Position numbers and translations under genes: made by a program. Below are positions 1 through 12,884 of a stretch of 64,000 nt of DNA, in pieces. This DNA comes from Diogma glabrata (Eukaryota; Arthropoda; Insecta; Diptera; Cylindrotomidae), in assembly GCA_963693315.1 (NCBI GenBank), contig OY856187.1, positions 391,679,269 through 391,743,268 on the forward strand, given 5' to 3'. Position 1 is the first letter of the stretch, and every line of letters starts with the position of its first letter. The notes beneath the pieces were generated by a model that saw only the letters and a program-made list of their open reading frames with translations, was not told the origin of the DNA and did no database searches.

Positions 1-1219
1 GTAAAATTTTGGTTTGCAATTTATGGCCTGTTTAAGGTAGCAAACCTGGTATTTTGACTTATTTCGCTTAAATTGACATCTAGAGATTACCGCTAGCATA
101 TTTTTTCAATATTTTTTTTGACAAAAATTTTGCAAAAAAAGCATGGTTAACCCCTTACTGTTTTTTTAGCGAAATAAAAAGTTGTCGCAAATCTTGGGGA
201 ATGGCATATAAACTGAAAGGTGGGTCCAAAACAATCCCCTACCTCAAGTTATAGCATAATTGGTAAGCGGGTTTAGCCACAGCACCAGCTTTGGTTTCAA
301 ATGTTAAATTTTGGTTGCAATTTATGGCCTGTTTAAGGTAGCAAACCTGGTATTTTGACTTATTTCGCTTAAATTGACATCTAGAGATTACCGCTAGCAT
401 ATTTTTTCAATATTTTTTTTGACAAAAATTTTGCAAAAAAAGCATGGGTTAACCGCTTACCTGTTTTTTTAGCGAAAAAAAAAGTTGTCGCAAATCTTGG
501 GGAATGGCATATAAACTGAAAGGTGGGTCCAAAACAATCCCCTACCTCAAGTTATAGCATAATTGGTAAGCGGGTTTAGCCACAGCACCAGCTTTGGTTT
601 CAAATGTAAAATTTTGGTTTGCAATTTATGGCCTGTTTAAGGTAGCAAACCTGGTATTTTGACTTATTTCGCTTAAATTGACATCTAGAGATTACCGCTA
701 GCATATTTTTTCAATATTTTTTTTGACAAAAATTTTGCAAAAAAAGCAAAAAAAGCAAAAAAGCACCCCTTACCTGTTTTTTTAGCGAAAAAAAAAGTTG
801 TCGCAAATCTTGGGGAATGGCATATAAACTGAAAGGTGGGTCCAAAACAATCCCCTACCTCAAGTTATAGCATAATTGGTAAGCGGGTTTAGCCACAGCA
901 CCAGCTTTGGTTTCAAATGTAAAATTTTGATTTGCAATTTATGGCCTGTTTAAGGTAGCAAACCTGGTATTTTGACTTATTTCGCTTAAATTGACATCTA
1001 GAGATTACCGCTAGCATATTTTTTCAATATTTTTTTTGACAAAAATTTTGCAAAAAAAGCAAAAAAAGCAAAAAAGCACCCCTTACCTGTTTTTTTAGCG
1101 AAAAAAAAAGTTGTCGCAAATCTTGGGGAATGGCATATAAACTGAAAGGTGGGTCCAAAACAATCCCCTACCTCAAGTTATAGCATAATTGGTAAGCGGG
1201 TTTAGCCACAGCACCAGCT
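1..1219 (+). repeat. ~303-bp satellite array, forward part
   Basis: Four head-to-tail monomers start near 1, 303, 606 and 919. Each begins GTAAAATTTTGG, carries TCTAGAGATTACCGCTAGC in the middle and ends GCACCAGCTTTGGTTTCAAAT. Monomers 3 and 4 share an extra run of AAAAAAGC repeats, so they are closer to each other than to monomers 1 and 2. The fourth monomer stops about 14 bases short of its end, at GCACCAGCT, where the array flips. The window opens inside the array, so the left border is unknown. No coding potential is seen. Confidence 0.95.
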
Positions 1220-3005
1220 AAAAAAACAGGTAAGGGGTTAACCCATGCTTTTTTTGCAAAATTTTTGTGAAAAAAAAAATTGAAAAAATATGCTGGCGGT
1301 AATCTCTAGATGTCAATTTAAGCGAAATAAGTCAAAATACCAGGTTTGCTACCTTAAACAGGCCATAAATTGAAAACCAAAATTTTACATTTGAAACCAA
1401 AGCTGGTGCTGTGGCTAAACCCGCTTACCAATTATGCTATAACTTGAGGTAGGGGATTGTTTTGGACCCACCTTTCAGTTTACATGCCATTCCCCAAGAT
1501 TTGCGACAACTTTTTTTTTCGCTAAAAAAACAGGTAAGGGGTTAACCCATGCTTTTTTTGCAAAATTTTTGTGAAAAAAAAAATTGAAAAAATATGCTGG
1601 CGGTAATCTCTAGATGTCAATTTAAGCGAAATAAGTCAAAATACCAGGTTTGCTACCTTAAACAGGCCATAAATTGAAAACCAAAATTTTACATTTGGAA
1701 CCAAAGCTGGTGCTGTGGCTAAACCCGCTTACCAATTATGCTATAACTTGAGGTAGGGGATTGTTTTGGACCCACCTTTCAGTTTATATGCCATTCCCCA
1801 AGATTTGCGACAACTTTTTTTTTCGCTAAAAAAACAGGTAAGGGGTTAACCCATGCTTTTTTTGCAAAATTTTTGTGAAAAAAAAAATTGAAAAAATATG
1901 CTGGCGGTAATCTCTAGATGTCAATTTAAGCGAAATAAGTCAAAATACCAGGTTTGCTACCTTAAACAGGCCATAAATTGCAAACCAAAATTTTACATTT
2001 GAAACCAAAGCTGGTGCTGTGGCTAAACCCGCTTACCAATTATGCTATAACTTGAGGTAGGGGACTGTTTTGGACCCACCTTTCAGATTATATGCCATTC
2101 CCCAAGATTTGCGACAACTTTTTTTTTCGCTAAAAAAACAGGTAAGGGGTTAACCCATGCTTTTTTTGCAAAATTTTTGTCAAAAAAAAAATTGAAAAAA
2201 TATGCTGGCGGTAATCTCTAGATGTCAATTTAAGCGAAATAAGTCAAAATACCAGGTTTGCTACCTTAAACAGGCCATAAATTGATAACCAAAATTTTAC
2301 ATTTGAAACCAAAGCTGGTGCTGTGGCTAAACCCGCTTACCAATTATGCTATAACTTGAGGTAGGGGATTGTTTTGGACCCACCTTTCAGTTTATATGCC
2401 ATTCCCCAAGATTTGCGACAACTTTTTTTTTCGCTAAAAAAACAGGTAAGGGGTTAACCCATGCTTTTTTTGCAAAATTTTTGTCAAAAAAAATATTGAA
2501 AAAATATGCTAGCGGTAATCTCTAGATGTCAATTTAAGCGAAATAAGTCAAAATACCAGGTTTGCTACCTTAAACAGGCCATAAATTGCAAACCAAAATT
2601 TTACATTTGAAACCAAAGCTGGTGCTGTGGCTAAACCCGCTTACCAATTATGCTATAACTTGAGGTAGGGGACTGTTTTGGACCCACCTTTCAGATTATA
2701 TGCCATTCCCCAAGATTTGCGACAACTTTTTTTTTCGCTAAAAAAACAGGTAAGGGGTTAACCCATGCTTTTTTTGCAAAATTTTTGTCAAAAAAAAAAT
2801 TGAAAAAATATGCTGGCGGTAATCTCTAGATGTCAATTTAAGCGAAATAAGTCAAAATACCAGGTTTGCTACCTTAAACAGGCCATAAATTGATAACCAA
2901 AATTTTACATTTGAAACCAAAGCTGGTGCTGTGGCTAAACCCGCTTACCAATTATGCTATAACTTGAGGTAGGGGATTGTTTTGGACCCACCTTTCAGTT
3001 TATAT
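1220..3005 (-). repeat. ~304-bp satellite array, inverted part
   Basis: The same monomer continues in reverse orientation. The landmark CAGGTAAGGGGTTAACCC occurs at 1227, 1531, 1835, 2139, 2443 and 2747, a spacing of exactly 304. The last monomer is cut near 3005, where unique sequence begins. Variants alternate: GGGACTGTTTTGG with CAGATTATATG recurs at ~2062 and ~2670, and ATTGATAACC at ~2281 and ~2890. The right part therefore repeats as a ~608-bp dimer, a small higher-order repeat. Confidence 0.95.
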
Positions 3006-3361
3006 CTCACGTTAATTCGTATGTCAATAGCAGGGACTGGAGTACGCGGGGTTGTCACACCCGTTGATCAAAAATAAAAAAAAAAAATAAAAAAACAATA
3101 AAAACTGATCCCTCCATTCCCACATCGATGTCATTTCCATGAATGTCAATAACACCTGATGTTTTAATGTCTTCGAGACTGACGTCAATACTGCAATAGC
3201 TATTTGAAATTGTTGATTCTAGTTGTATTATGTGAGAAGGAATGAAATCGAATAAATAGAAAGTCACTATTTATGTAATTCGCGTTTTAAATTTTTTAAT
3301 TAAACTCAAGTCAAATATAATCCAACTCATTAATCAATAACTTTAATTTTTAAATATGTTA

Positions 3362-4297
3362 TTAAACATCACATTCTTCATCAAGTGACATATCGCTAGT
3401 CTGTTCATTTTCTTCATCATCAACTGACGTATTTCTAAGTAGATCATCTTCCTCATCTAAGGCCTCTCTCTCTGCCGCCATAACGTTTTCAACTGATTAT
3501 CTTTCAGTATTGTTATGCAAGTTGAGCCTTCACAAATTTTGCAGGCAAGATTGCAGCGGACGCCGTGCTTCCTGCAACTACAGAACAACAGATTACAATC
3601 TCCTGCGCATCCACGGAATATTAGTTCCATAATATCTTGGGCGCAGGTTTTTGTGTCATTTCTTCAGGAACGAGTGTATTGCCTTCCTTTTTCCACCCCC
3701 ATTCCGTTGGGTCTATGTTCAGCTGGTCTCCGTGCAGCCAATCTTGCACTTGAATATAGACCCTCGTTTGATGTTGTCGAATGGCGTCTAGTGTGGGGAG
3801 AATTTTTACTAAATTTACTCTGCCCTTTAGAGCGGTTTTTAAGTACATATTGTAGTAATTGATCCCATTTTCGCTTGTATTGGTCAGGAACATTTGGCTT
3901 CCCAAATGACAGTGGGGTTCTGTACATTGCCAGGATTAGCTGCACCCCGTTCACAAAAATTTTTTCGCTTGACAAACCAGCTTCCTTGAGCTTCGCAGCA
4001 TGAGCTTCAAGGTCTGGGAATTTCTGGAAGGTCTTGAAAAATTTAGTTTTTCCCTGGTAGTACGTTGTTGGAACGGCATCGCACCTCGTTATTGCATGGA
4101 GCAACAAAGTATTATTCGCAACTAATATCCGCAACTGCCAAATATTATTCGGCAACGTCTGTAACTTCGGCGACTATGACTACCTTTTTGGTAACGTCTC
4201 TGGATTCTTTTAGATCTGTCATTACAATCGTATGATCAACATCCGCTGCACTGAAACTATCCCGAATGTGGTCAGTTAAGCACGGATGTTCGTCCAT
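3362..4297 (-). pseudogene. Relic of an uncharacterised repeat-associated protein family
   Basis: Several reverse-strand frames join into one protein-like track. The start-side frame begins at ATG 4297 and runs to a TAA at 4145. The next frame (4155 down to 3664) has DAVPTTYYQGKTKFFKTF, then the track shifts near 3850 to a frame with QVQDWL and DPTEWGWKKEGNTLVP. It shifts again near 3655 into a cysteine-rich part (CAGDCN, FCSCRKHGVRCNLACKIC, about 3615-3530) and ends in an acidic tail closing with TAA at 3362. This order, a GCDTT-GKTK-like motif, then a DPTDWGW-like motif, then a CxCRKxGxxCxxxC cluster, matches from memory a family of uncharacterised arthropod and cnidarian proteins often found in repeats. 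Its biochemical role is unknown to me. At least two frameshifts and an early stop make it a pseudogene. An intron could explain one shift. Confidence 0.6.
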
Positions 4298-4350
4298 AAT
4301 TAATTATGTTTCATTTCAAAAGTTCATTTAATTTTTTTCCAAATATGTCA

Positions 4351-4700
4351 CCTGGAGATGACGTTCAGGCCCAGGTTGCAGTGCACCAGGTGTTCGAAGG
4401 GATGTTGTCGATGTGAAATTTGGAAGCCACGCCCCAAAAGACCCCCATATCGATTTTCGGTTTGTTTTTAGCGATCGTATCTTGAAAACCCTAGGAGACA
4501 ACGTCCGCGTCCAGGTTCCGGTGCAGCAAGTGTTTGCGGTCGTTTTTAATCAGTCGTTTTTGACGTAAAATTTGGATTCAGCGCCCCAAAAAAAACCTAC
4601 ACAACGATTTTCGATCTTGTCAGGAAAACTCTCGGCGATGACATTACGTCCAGGTTGCTATATTTTAATTCAGCAACCCCAAAAAAACGCCGGGCGCCAA
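4351..4700. repeat. Three diverged ~140-bp direct repeats
   Basis: Three imperfect copies begin near 4351 (CCTGGAGATGACGTTCAGG), 4490 (CCTAGGAGACAACGTCCG) and 4630 (CTCGGCGATGACATTACG). Each continues to a CCAGGTT motif, and a later ATTTGGA or TTTAATTCAG followed by GCCCCAAAA. They are clearly richer in GC than their surroundings. No reading frame is kept. They look like old repeat decay, possibly the non-coding tail of the element that carried the relic gene next to them. Confidence 0.6.
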
Positions 4701-6352
4701 GTTTGTCTCATCCCCCGCGTGAATGTAGGAGGAGTCCCACGGAGATGACGTTCATTAGCGATCCTGAGCTCCAGGTCAGTTGTGGGTCAATGTGAACATC
4801 ATAATCATAATTAGTGACCTCCGAAACCCCCAGAACCCGATTTAAGTCATTTCTGAGTCTTATTAACAAAACTATTTAATTTTCTTAAGGCGACTTCAAA
4901 AAATGCATTTTTGAATGCATTTTTGGCTGCAGCAATGCAATTTCCGGTTTGTATAAGATACAGAGTAGATACATTTTTTACAAATAATTTTTGGAAGCGA
5001 ATGAAAAAAACCGCATTCCGATCCGTCTTAGTACAAAAAATGCGGGGCTTGAGTTGTTAATACTCGACCAATATGTGATTTTATATCATTAGTTTTTCTT
5101 TAATTATGTTTACATTAAAAGTTTTCCTCTACCAATGCGGATCTCACTCTTCTACCTTCGTTTTAGTGAGATGGCTGCAATGTTTGTTCAATATCATCAA
5201 GAACTTCATACTATTAATCATAAAAAAAATATACTAAAAATATGGCATCATAAACCACAGTTGGTGTGGGTACCCATTACACCCTTAGATTAAATTAATT
5301 ATTATTTTATTGTATAACTGAGACTTTTTTATTTTACCTACCTAACAAATAAAAATTTCTTTCGCCATTTTGATATACATAGTAAAATCAAATGTATTCA
5401 AATAAATTCAAATCTATAGCACAACACAAATTACACAAAAAAAAAACAAGTGAATAACTGACTGATGAAACCCATTTTCAAAAATTTGTGCTATTTAGAA
5501 CTTGTACTAAAAACGATATCTCGAAAAGAGAACAAGAATACCAATTAGTGGAATGATATTATTTAGTGAGAAATCAAAATTCGATACAAATAATAATTCT
5601 ATTCCCCTTCAATTTTTCTCACAGAACCAGAATTGAGGTACAGATCATGTTTTGTCGATATTTTGTTTAATTTTCTATCTCGTTTTATTGATTGGTTGGT
5701 TCATGCATTTTTTGTATATAGATATTTTGATAACTTGAACATTTTTGTTAAAATGTTTTATTATTAAAAAATTTACAACAAATTGAATTTATGAATTAAA
5801 TTCAAAATAAAATAATTCAAGGTATAGTACAATTTCTATTTAGTGTAATACAAGTTAGAGAAAAAATTAGTAGAATTAAATTATTTAGTGATTTTTTTGA
5901 TCCAATCATTTTTAGTTAAATCCATGAAAAAATTTATTATTGAAACATGAGTGTAGTTGAATAACGGGAAATTTAATTAGAAAAAAAAATCTTATTTGTA
6001 GTGCAAAAATTTATTTAGTTTGACATTATTCGAGTGAAGCGTAAATGGTTTATTATAAAATTCTGTGAAGCGTTCACAACAATTTTCACTATAAGATGTA
6101 GGACTAATGTTTTTTTATCAAAACTATTTCAAGTAGTGTGTACTTCGAGTAGAGTGTATTTTTCTTGCGTACTTTATTTGGTTTAACTTTTTTATGACGG
6201 TCGATAAATAAAAAAACAAAGTAAGTCGAAAGTAAGTCAATGAGAATTATTTGACCGATAATAGTTTTCAGTTTTTTTTTCATGCGAAAGCATGGTGATA
6301 TATTAACTTTATTGCTCAAGTTTATAGATACATTTGCATATGTATTTATTAA
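4701..6352. other. AT-rich non-coding stretch
   Basis: No reading frame with recognisable motifs and no clear repeat is visible. A short reverse frame at 6104-6409 overlaps the hairpin element that starts at 6353 and shows no domain. Confidence 0.6.
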
Positions 6353-6788
6353 AACTAGGAGGGCCCAGCGTGTTTCGCTACGCTTATATATAAAGTTTTG
6401 CGTAGACATTTTGTTGACGTAGGAGCAATGATTTCAAAAAGTGGAAATTAAAAATGCTAGCATATAATTTTTAATTTTTCTTTTTAAATATATAAATGAA
6501 AAATAATCAGAACTCTAGCTGATCAGTTCGGATATATGAAAAATTAGCGATCAAATAAGTTTTCAAGTAAGCTTATTTGATCTCTAACTTATTTGATCGC
6601 TAATTTTTCATATATCCGAACTGATCAGCTAGAGTTCTGATTATTTTTCATTCATATATTTAAAAAGAAAAATTAAAAATTATATGCTAGCATTACCACT
6701 TTTAGAAATCATTGCTTCTACGTCAACAAAATGTCTACGCAAAAACTTCATTTATAAGCGTAGCGAAGCACGCCGGGCCCTCCTAGTT
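6353..6788. mobile_element. 436-bp foldback (hairpin) MITE
   Basis: The segment is almost one long inverted repeat. Its outer ends read AACTAGGAGGGCCC at 6353 and the reverse complement GGGCCCTCCTAGTT at 6788. Arms of about 200 bases pair through CATTTTGTTGACGTAG and GAACTCTAGCTGATCAG to a short loop around 6555-6585. No coding sequence is present. I could not fix a target duplication: flanks are TTTATTA and CATGTAAT. Long-stem MITEs of this kind are non-autonomous DNA transposons, and transcripts would fold into a long hairpin. Confidence 0.8.
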
Positions 6789-7185
6789 CATGTAATTTAG
6801 GAAAGAGAATGGGATCAGAGATTTTAGTAGATACAAATTTATTAATCATTTCATTTCCAGCAATTCTATCTTCATCTGACAAATTTAACAAACACATCAG
6901 GCAGGAATTAAAGCACCAGCACGATGATAAAAAATATTATGAATTTTAAAATGATAAATACCACGTGCCATTCATTTCTTCATTCACAACATTCATTTCA
7001 CAATTAACACCATTTATGATACCATTCATTTATGAAGAAAAAACAGAACAAAATTTTCACATTCATTCACTTCAATGTACTTAAGAAGACTAAAGAATTA
7101 GTGAAGGAATTGTAATTTGGTAAATTGGGTAAATAAACTTATAAATTACATAAACATTTATTATTGTCTGTATAAAATCTCTTTA

Positions 7186-7548
7186 CCTAACTCCTTACCT
7201 AGCTCCTTACCTTACCTAAATCCTTACCTTATCTAAATACTTACCTAACTACTTACCTAACTCCTTACCTTACTTAACTCCTTACCTTACCTAACTACTT
7301 ACCTTACTTAACTACTTACGTAGCTACTTACCTAACTCCTTACCTTACCTAACTCCTTACCTCACCTAACTACTTACCTAATTACTAACCTAGCTCCTTA
7401 CCTAACTCCTTACCTTACCTAACTTCTTACCTTACCTAACTACTTACCTAACTCCTTACCCAACTCCTTACCTTACCCAACTCCTTACCTTACCCAACTC
7501 CTTACCTTACCTAATTCCTTACCTTACCTCCCTCCTTACCTAAGTAGG
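7186..7548. repeat. Minisatellite of CTTACCTAACTC-type units
   Basis: About 360 bases are built from short variants of CTTACCTAACTC and CTTACCTTACC, mixing ~12-base and ~20-base spacings and single-base changes such as ACTACTTACC. It ends near 7548 at CTTACCTAAGTAGGTGAG. No coding function is seen. Confidence 0.9.
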
Positions 7549-7727
7549 TGAGCTTTATTTAAAAAATCAATATAGGGTCCGCGTTGAACCCCCAACCTTT
7601 CTGACAACGAAACCTTTTTATGTTCTAGCTAAAATACATTTTATATATAATGCTTAATATATTCTTTTCAGATAATTCAGTTGTTTCAGTCAAATCGAAC
7701 ACGGCTGTTATGAAATATTTCTCTATA

Positions 7728-7874
7728 GCAGGCTACAGACCTACAATCAATTTGTCAATCAATTCGAAAACGAAAATAAACGAAATAAAATATAGTGTAA
7801 AAATCCCCTAAATTTTATTTCGTTTATTTTCGTTTTCAATTGATTGACAAATTGATTGAAGGTCTGTAGCCTGC
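7728..7874. mobile_element. 147-bp hairpin element, probable MITE
   Basis: Perfect outer inverted ends GCAGGCTACAGACCT at 7728 and its reverse complement ending at 7874 enclose arms of about 60 bases (ATCAATTTGTCAATCAATT, then CGAAAACGAAAATAAACG) with a ~25-base AT-rich loop. There is no reading frame. The flanks are TATA on the left and TTAT on the right, so a TA-type duplication is possible but not clear. Confidence 0.75.
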
Positions 7875-9004
7875 TTATCTTGTTTTGCCCAGGAAGAACA
7901 AATTAATTTTATGAATTCTTTCTTTAATTTCTAGTCAATAGAAAATATTTAAAAACAAAGAAAAATAATAATTAAATCAAAGAAAATCAAAGAAATATAA
8001 TAATAATAAAAAAACAAAAAAAAATAATACGTCCATCCTCTCCGAAAGCAATGCATAAACTAAATTGAAATTTGATTGAAAAGAAAATATAAAATACTAA
8101 ATAATAATAATAAAAAAACAAAGAAAAGACTTGGGCAAGTTTATTTCATATTGTATATAGGGGGTCGTTAAATTCAAAAATACATTTTAATTCGTCTATA
8201 ACTTTTTTATTTATGATCCGATTTGTGTGAAAAATCTTTAAAATCTAAGTTACACTAATATCAGTTAGCAGTGAAAATTTGAAATGAATCCATCTGCGAA
8301 TAAAAAAGCCTTAGGCTCCAAAAAGTTTTTTTAGCGTTAATATATAAGATTTCTATATTATACTATTTATAGAAATAACTATATGAAATATTTCCTTTTG
8401 TAGTGTTATGATTAAACAGTAAAAAGTCAAAATATTTTATTGTAAATAATAAATTTTTTAGACCCTAAAATAATAAACTGTTACAATGAAATTAAAATAT
8501 AAAACCAAAAGAAAAGAAAAATTTTATGTTTTGTGTTGTTTTTGGTAAATGAAATTGCTTAGTGGTATGAAACTGTTCATCTGTGGATTGTTGGACAACT
8601 GTAATTTTTTCTTTTGGTTTGAAGTGTCTTCTAAGTAAGTCTGCTTGTAATTTGAAGGAAGCTATATAGTATTTTGATAGTTACAGTTTATTCGTGTACC
8701 GGGCAATTTTGTTATATTCAAATTTGTCCGGATGAATGTGAACAGAAGGAACCAACATGCATTGCTGTCCTTAATGAAAACGAAGATGACAAAATGTTTG
8801 TTACTGGGTGATCTCGTTCAACACTACGTACCACAATTTTCTGATTATTTCCAATATTGACTTTTGGTTCATTCCGAGCAGTATTGCCTTGGTGGCGACA
8901 TTAGTGTTTTTCTGCACGCCCTCTAGACTTCCATCTGTTAAAGCAGAAGAAGCAATAGTGAAATGAGGAGATATTTTGATGAAATACATTCGGTCTAGGA
9001 TGTT
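7875..9004. other. AT-rich non-coding stretch with a weak reverse frame
   Basis: Mostly low-complexity AT sequence. One reverse frame at 8801-8989 (62 codons) has ordinary-looking composition but no motif I recognise and no matching neighbour, so I do not call it a gene. Confidence 0.5.
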
Positions 9005-9166
9005 AAATCGCCTCTACATTTGGCGCAACGAAGATATTGATTTGATAAAATTGGTTACATTTCGTTTATGATTATTGTTCAATAATCGCCTCTTCGATTG
9101 GGACAACGAATATATTGAAGTGATATTATAACATTTATTTCAACCATCGCCTGGGAATTGGCGCAA
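9005..9166. repeat. Three spaced CGCC...GGCGCAAC motifs
   Basis: An imperfect palindromic motif recurs at ~9007 (TCGCCTCTACATTTGGCGCAAC), ~9087 (with TTGGGACAAC) and ~9145 (with ATTGGCGCAAC), about 60-80 bases apart. The pattern is CGCC, 7-8 bases, then TTGGCGCAAC. Related motifs occur in reverse near 18430-18525. The GGCGCAAC tail recalls primer-binding sites of some LTR elements, but no LTR is found here. Confidence 0.45.
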
Positions 9167-12100
9167 CAGTTTTAATTGGTTTTTGTTATTTAAGTACTAT
9201 AAGATACTCAGTCGTGATGATAGGCTAGGAAGAAAGTAAGTGAAGATTGAGATGCAACGAGAAATCTTTGGTTTTTTGGGTCGTCAAAGTCACTGTTCTT
9301 CTCTCTGCATATGTTTTTATACAGTCTCGTTTGCGTGCGTTTCTGATCATTTGAGCTGGACTGTTGAGGATATTTATGTTCGAACTCACATGGCTGACGC
9401 TCGTCGGATTATAACTCATCCAGGCACGCAGTCCACCGGTTACTTCTTGCTAGTGGCTCACTAGTAGACCCAGTGTTCTTTACATAGTCGGTAGATGACT
9501 GAAACATGTTTTTAAAATTTTACTACACACAAGGAAAGAAAAATTTAAAAATTTATGTTCAACTTTTTTTCCAGAGAGCAGGAACACGAAAAATCAATAA
9601 ATTTATGTTTAAAAGTTTTAGTATTTATTTTTAAGATCAAACTTAAACTGATTCGATATAAAAATAAAATAAACTTTATATTTCTGTCAACAAAATAACG
9701 AAAAATGAAAAGTTTTAAGTCAAATTTCTTTTACTGTTTTTATTGTAAACACTTGCTTGTGGAAAGTTTACAAATCATTCAAACGAATCATCCTTTTAGA
9801 ATTTTAATATTTTTCGTTTTCTGTTGTTTTCGAATATATGAATTTTGTTGACACGTTTTCTGGAAAATTAAAAAACTTGAGTATATTCAATATTCTGTAG
9901 GTTCAAAAAGGTATCGAATCCCTTTGACCGTGCTTGTATGGTGTGGTACGTGCCCAAAAAATTCTTTAACTAATTATTGTTCTTTTTTATCATATAGCAT
10001 GCAACAGTTATGTAGATGAATTTGTGTGATTGCCCACAGTTCTTTTGCTTAGCATTTTTAAAGAGATTTGTCTGTGTTTTTATGAATCTTGGATTTTGGA
10101 ATCAACGTGAATCTCAGATGTTGCTTGGTCACCTTGGTGAATATTTGGGTAACAATTGGGACTCGCGGAAGTTTCATGCTGCCTCCATCATAAATTTCCG
10201 GAATTACTATTTATTTACGATAAATTTTTTTGCTTTACATCAACATTTAACAAATTCCATATTAAAAATAAATTATTGTGACCTCCAGCCATGAATGATT
10301 TGATAAATTGATCATCAAAGAAAATAATCAGAAGGAAAAAGTTGTAGCGAATCTTGAAAACGTAAATAATTAATCCCAAAAGAAGAGTTATGTTATTATT
10401 ATGATAATTTTATTTTTTATTATAACAAAATAAATATAAAAGTTTTGGCGACAGTTTTTATCGATAAAACTTTGATAATAAACGTTAAGATAAAGATGAG
10501 GTTATAAAAAATACCAAATCATAAAGCAAATCAATAGGCAATATCGTATGATTCCATAAAAAATTATATTTTCTTCGATTTCATATTAGAAAATTTTGTT
10601 CGTTCAAATAACAAAATAATAAAAAATTGTTTTACATTCGATTGCACATATAGACAAATATTAGTTAAGTTAACGATGAAAATAAGCAAAAATAAAAGTA
10701 CTCTGTATAACACAAGCTTGTTGCTACATGGCTTCAATAATCTCGTAACTCTAAATTCGAAATTTCAATGGTTTAAGCTAACAATATGATTCGAAATGTT
10801 GTTGTTAATTTTCATAACACATTAACAAATGGTGGAGCGAGCATTGAAGCACAAATATGAGTTATGTTTACCATCTTCTCATTTGCTATTACTACATGAG
10901 TATTGATTAACTTTTGGTGTTAACAAAGGTCGTTCACAACTTTGCAGGAGTGAGAGTTTAACACTTCACCGCACTCAGCAAAGTCTTTGTAGAAGTAAAT
11001 CATGAAGTTTGAATTTTCTGCTAAAATAATTAAAGTGCGAGGGCAACCTGTTGACATCCTACATAGATATGTGAATGAGAAAAATATCTATGATTACCCT
11101 AAATAGCAAGGTGCCATAGGAAAATCACATGAAAACCTGGACAAGCAAAAATTGAAGATGGAGCTTATAAAATAACGATTTTCCCATTCATTTAATTTAA
11201 AAATTTCTAGTTTTGCACCTTTTCACATAATATTTTCCAATTTAGGTTTCTTTGACCTTTTCCTTTTAATTGGATTAAAATAATTTTTTTAATTAATAAT
11301 TATACAAATTTTTTCCAATTTGCTAAAAAAACAAGAAAATCTGATAAAAACAAAGAATTATAATAAACTTAATATCTGAAAACGAAAGTTTAAATTGCTT
11401 TAATCCAAAAATAAAATGTATCAATAAAAGCTTTTGCTCGTGTAACAACAATACAAGTGAATATAAACAGAAATGTAACATAATTTCTCGTTAATGTGAT
11501 CAAAAGCAATGAAAAGCTTAAATAATTTTATATTCCATTTCGTTTGACAAAGATATTTATGCTTATGAACAAGAAGTGAACAAGAAAAGTGAAAGTAATT
11601 TAGGGTTAAATATTATTAAGAAAAAGAAAATATATTTGTTTCTTATAATATTTGGAGAATTTAATTGAATGGAAAATTATATTAAAATTCTCCATGGGGT
11701 GGTAGGTCTTGACATGCATAGTTACAAAAGAATCGGAAATTATATTTTATTTAAAGGAATATCTTTTCATTATGAATTTTGTGTCTTTTTGTTTATTTTT
11801 TGTTTGTGTAACTAGGTTTTTTGGTGTCGGTGTATCTTTATCAATCTTCTGCTCACATTCACATCTTTGACGTAGCTTAATAAATTGTTTATATAAAATA
11901 GAACGTAAAACTTGAACTTGAATAACAGGATATTGTTTAGGAAAATAAAAAGAGAAAAAAGGTTGTGTGAGGTAGGGAACGCATTTATTGATTTCATTAT
12001 AGTTTGAAGAAGTTTGGTTAAAATTAATGACACGGAAATCATTGTTACACACGGTACGTACGATAAACTAGAATTTATATATACGATAGAAATTTTTTCC

Positions 12101-12392
12101 TCCTGTATGATCAGTAAGGTATACGGCTTAAGGCTATTTTCAGATATTTAGGAGCTGGATATTGTTTAGAGATTGTAACACTGTGGATTCATGATAATGG
12201 AATAACTATCAGGAACATTAGAGAAATTGCGTGCCGTGAGATTTGAATTTCCGACTAGTGCAGTCTGTGAGTTCGATTATGTCGTACCTTAGCTCACCAC
12301 AAATTGCACGCAAAGGTGTCACAAAAAGACGAATTAAACTGAGCAAAAAATAGGGACTCTGACGACCCCAAAAGACGGAGGAACTAAGGTCA
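9167..12392. other. AT-rich non-coding stretch
   Basis: Short frames on both strands (for example 9240-9464, 10016-10294, 11747-12052) lack motifs, start context or supporting neighbours. No inverted repeat or tandem array stands out. Confidence 0.5.

Positions 12393-12884
<492 letters not shown>

Noticed and set aside
1..3005. CRISPR-like direct repeats
   Set aside because: Units are ~304 bp, contiguous and lack spacers; this is a eukaryotic satellite.
7562..7625. Possible tRNA-derived sequence (reverse-strand GGGGGTTCAACGC)
   Set aside because: B box too degenerate and no stems form.
8801..8989. 62-codon reverse frame with normal-looking composition
   Set aside because: No motif, no supporting upstream sequence and no neighbour; too short to claim.
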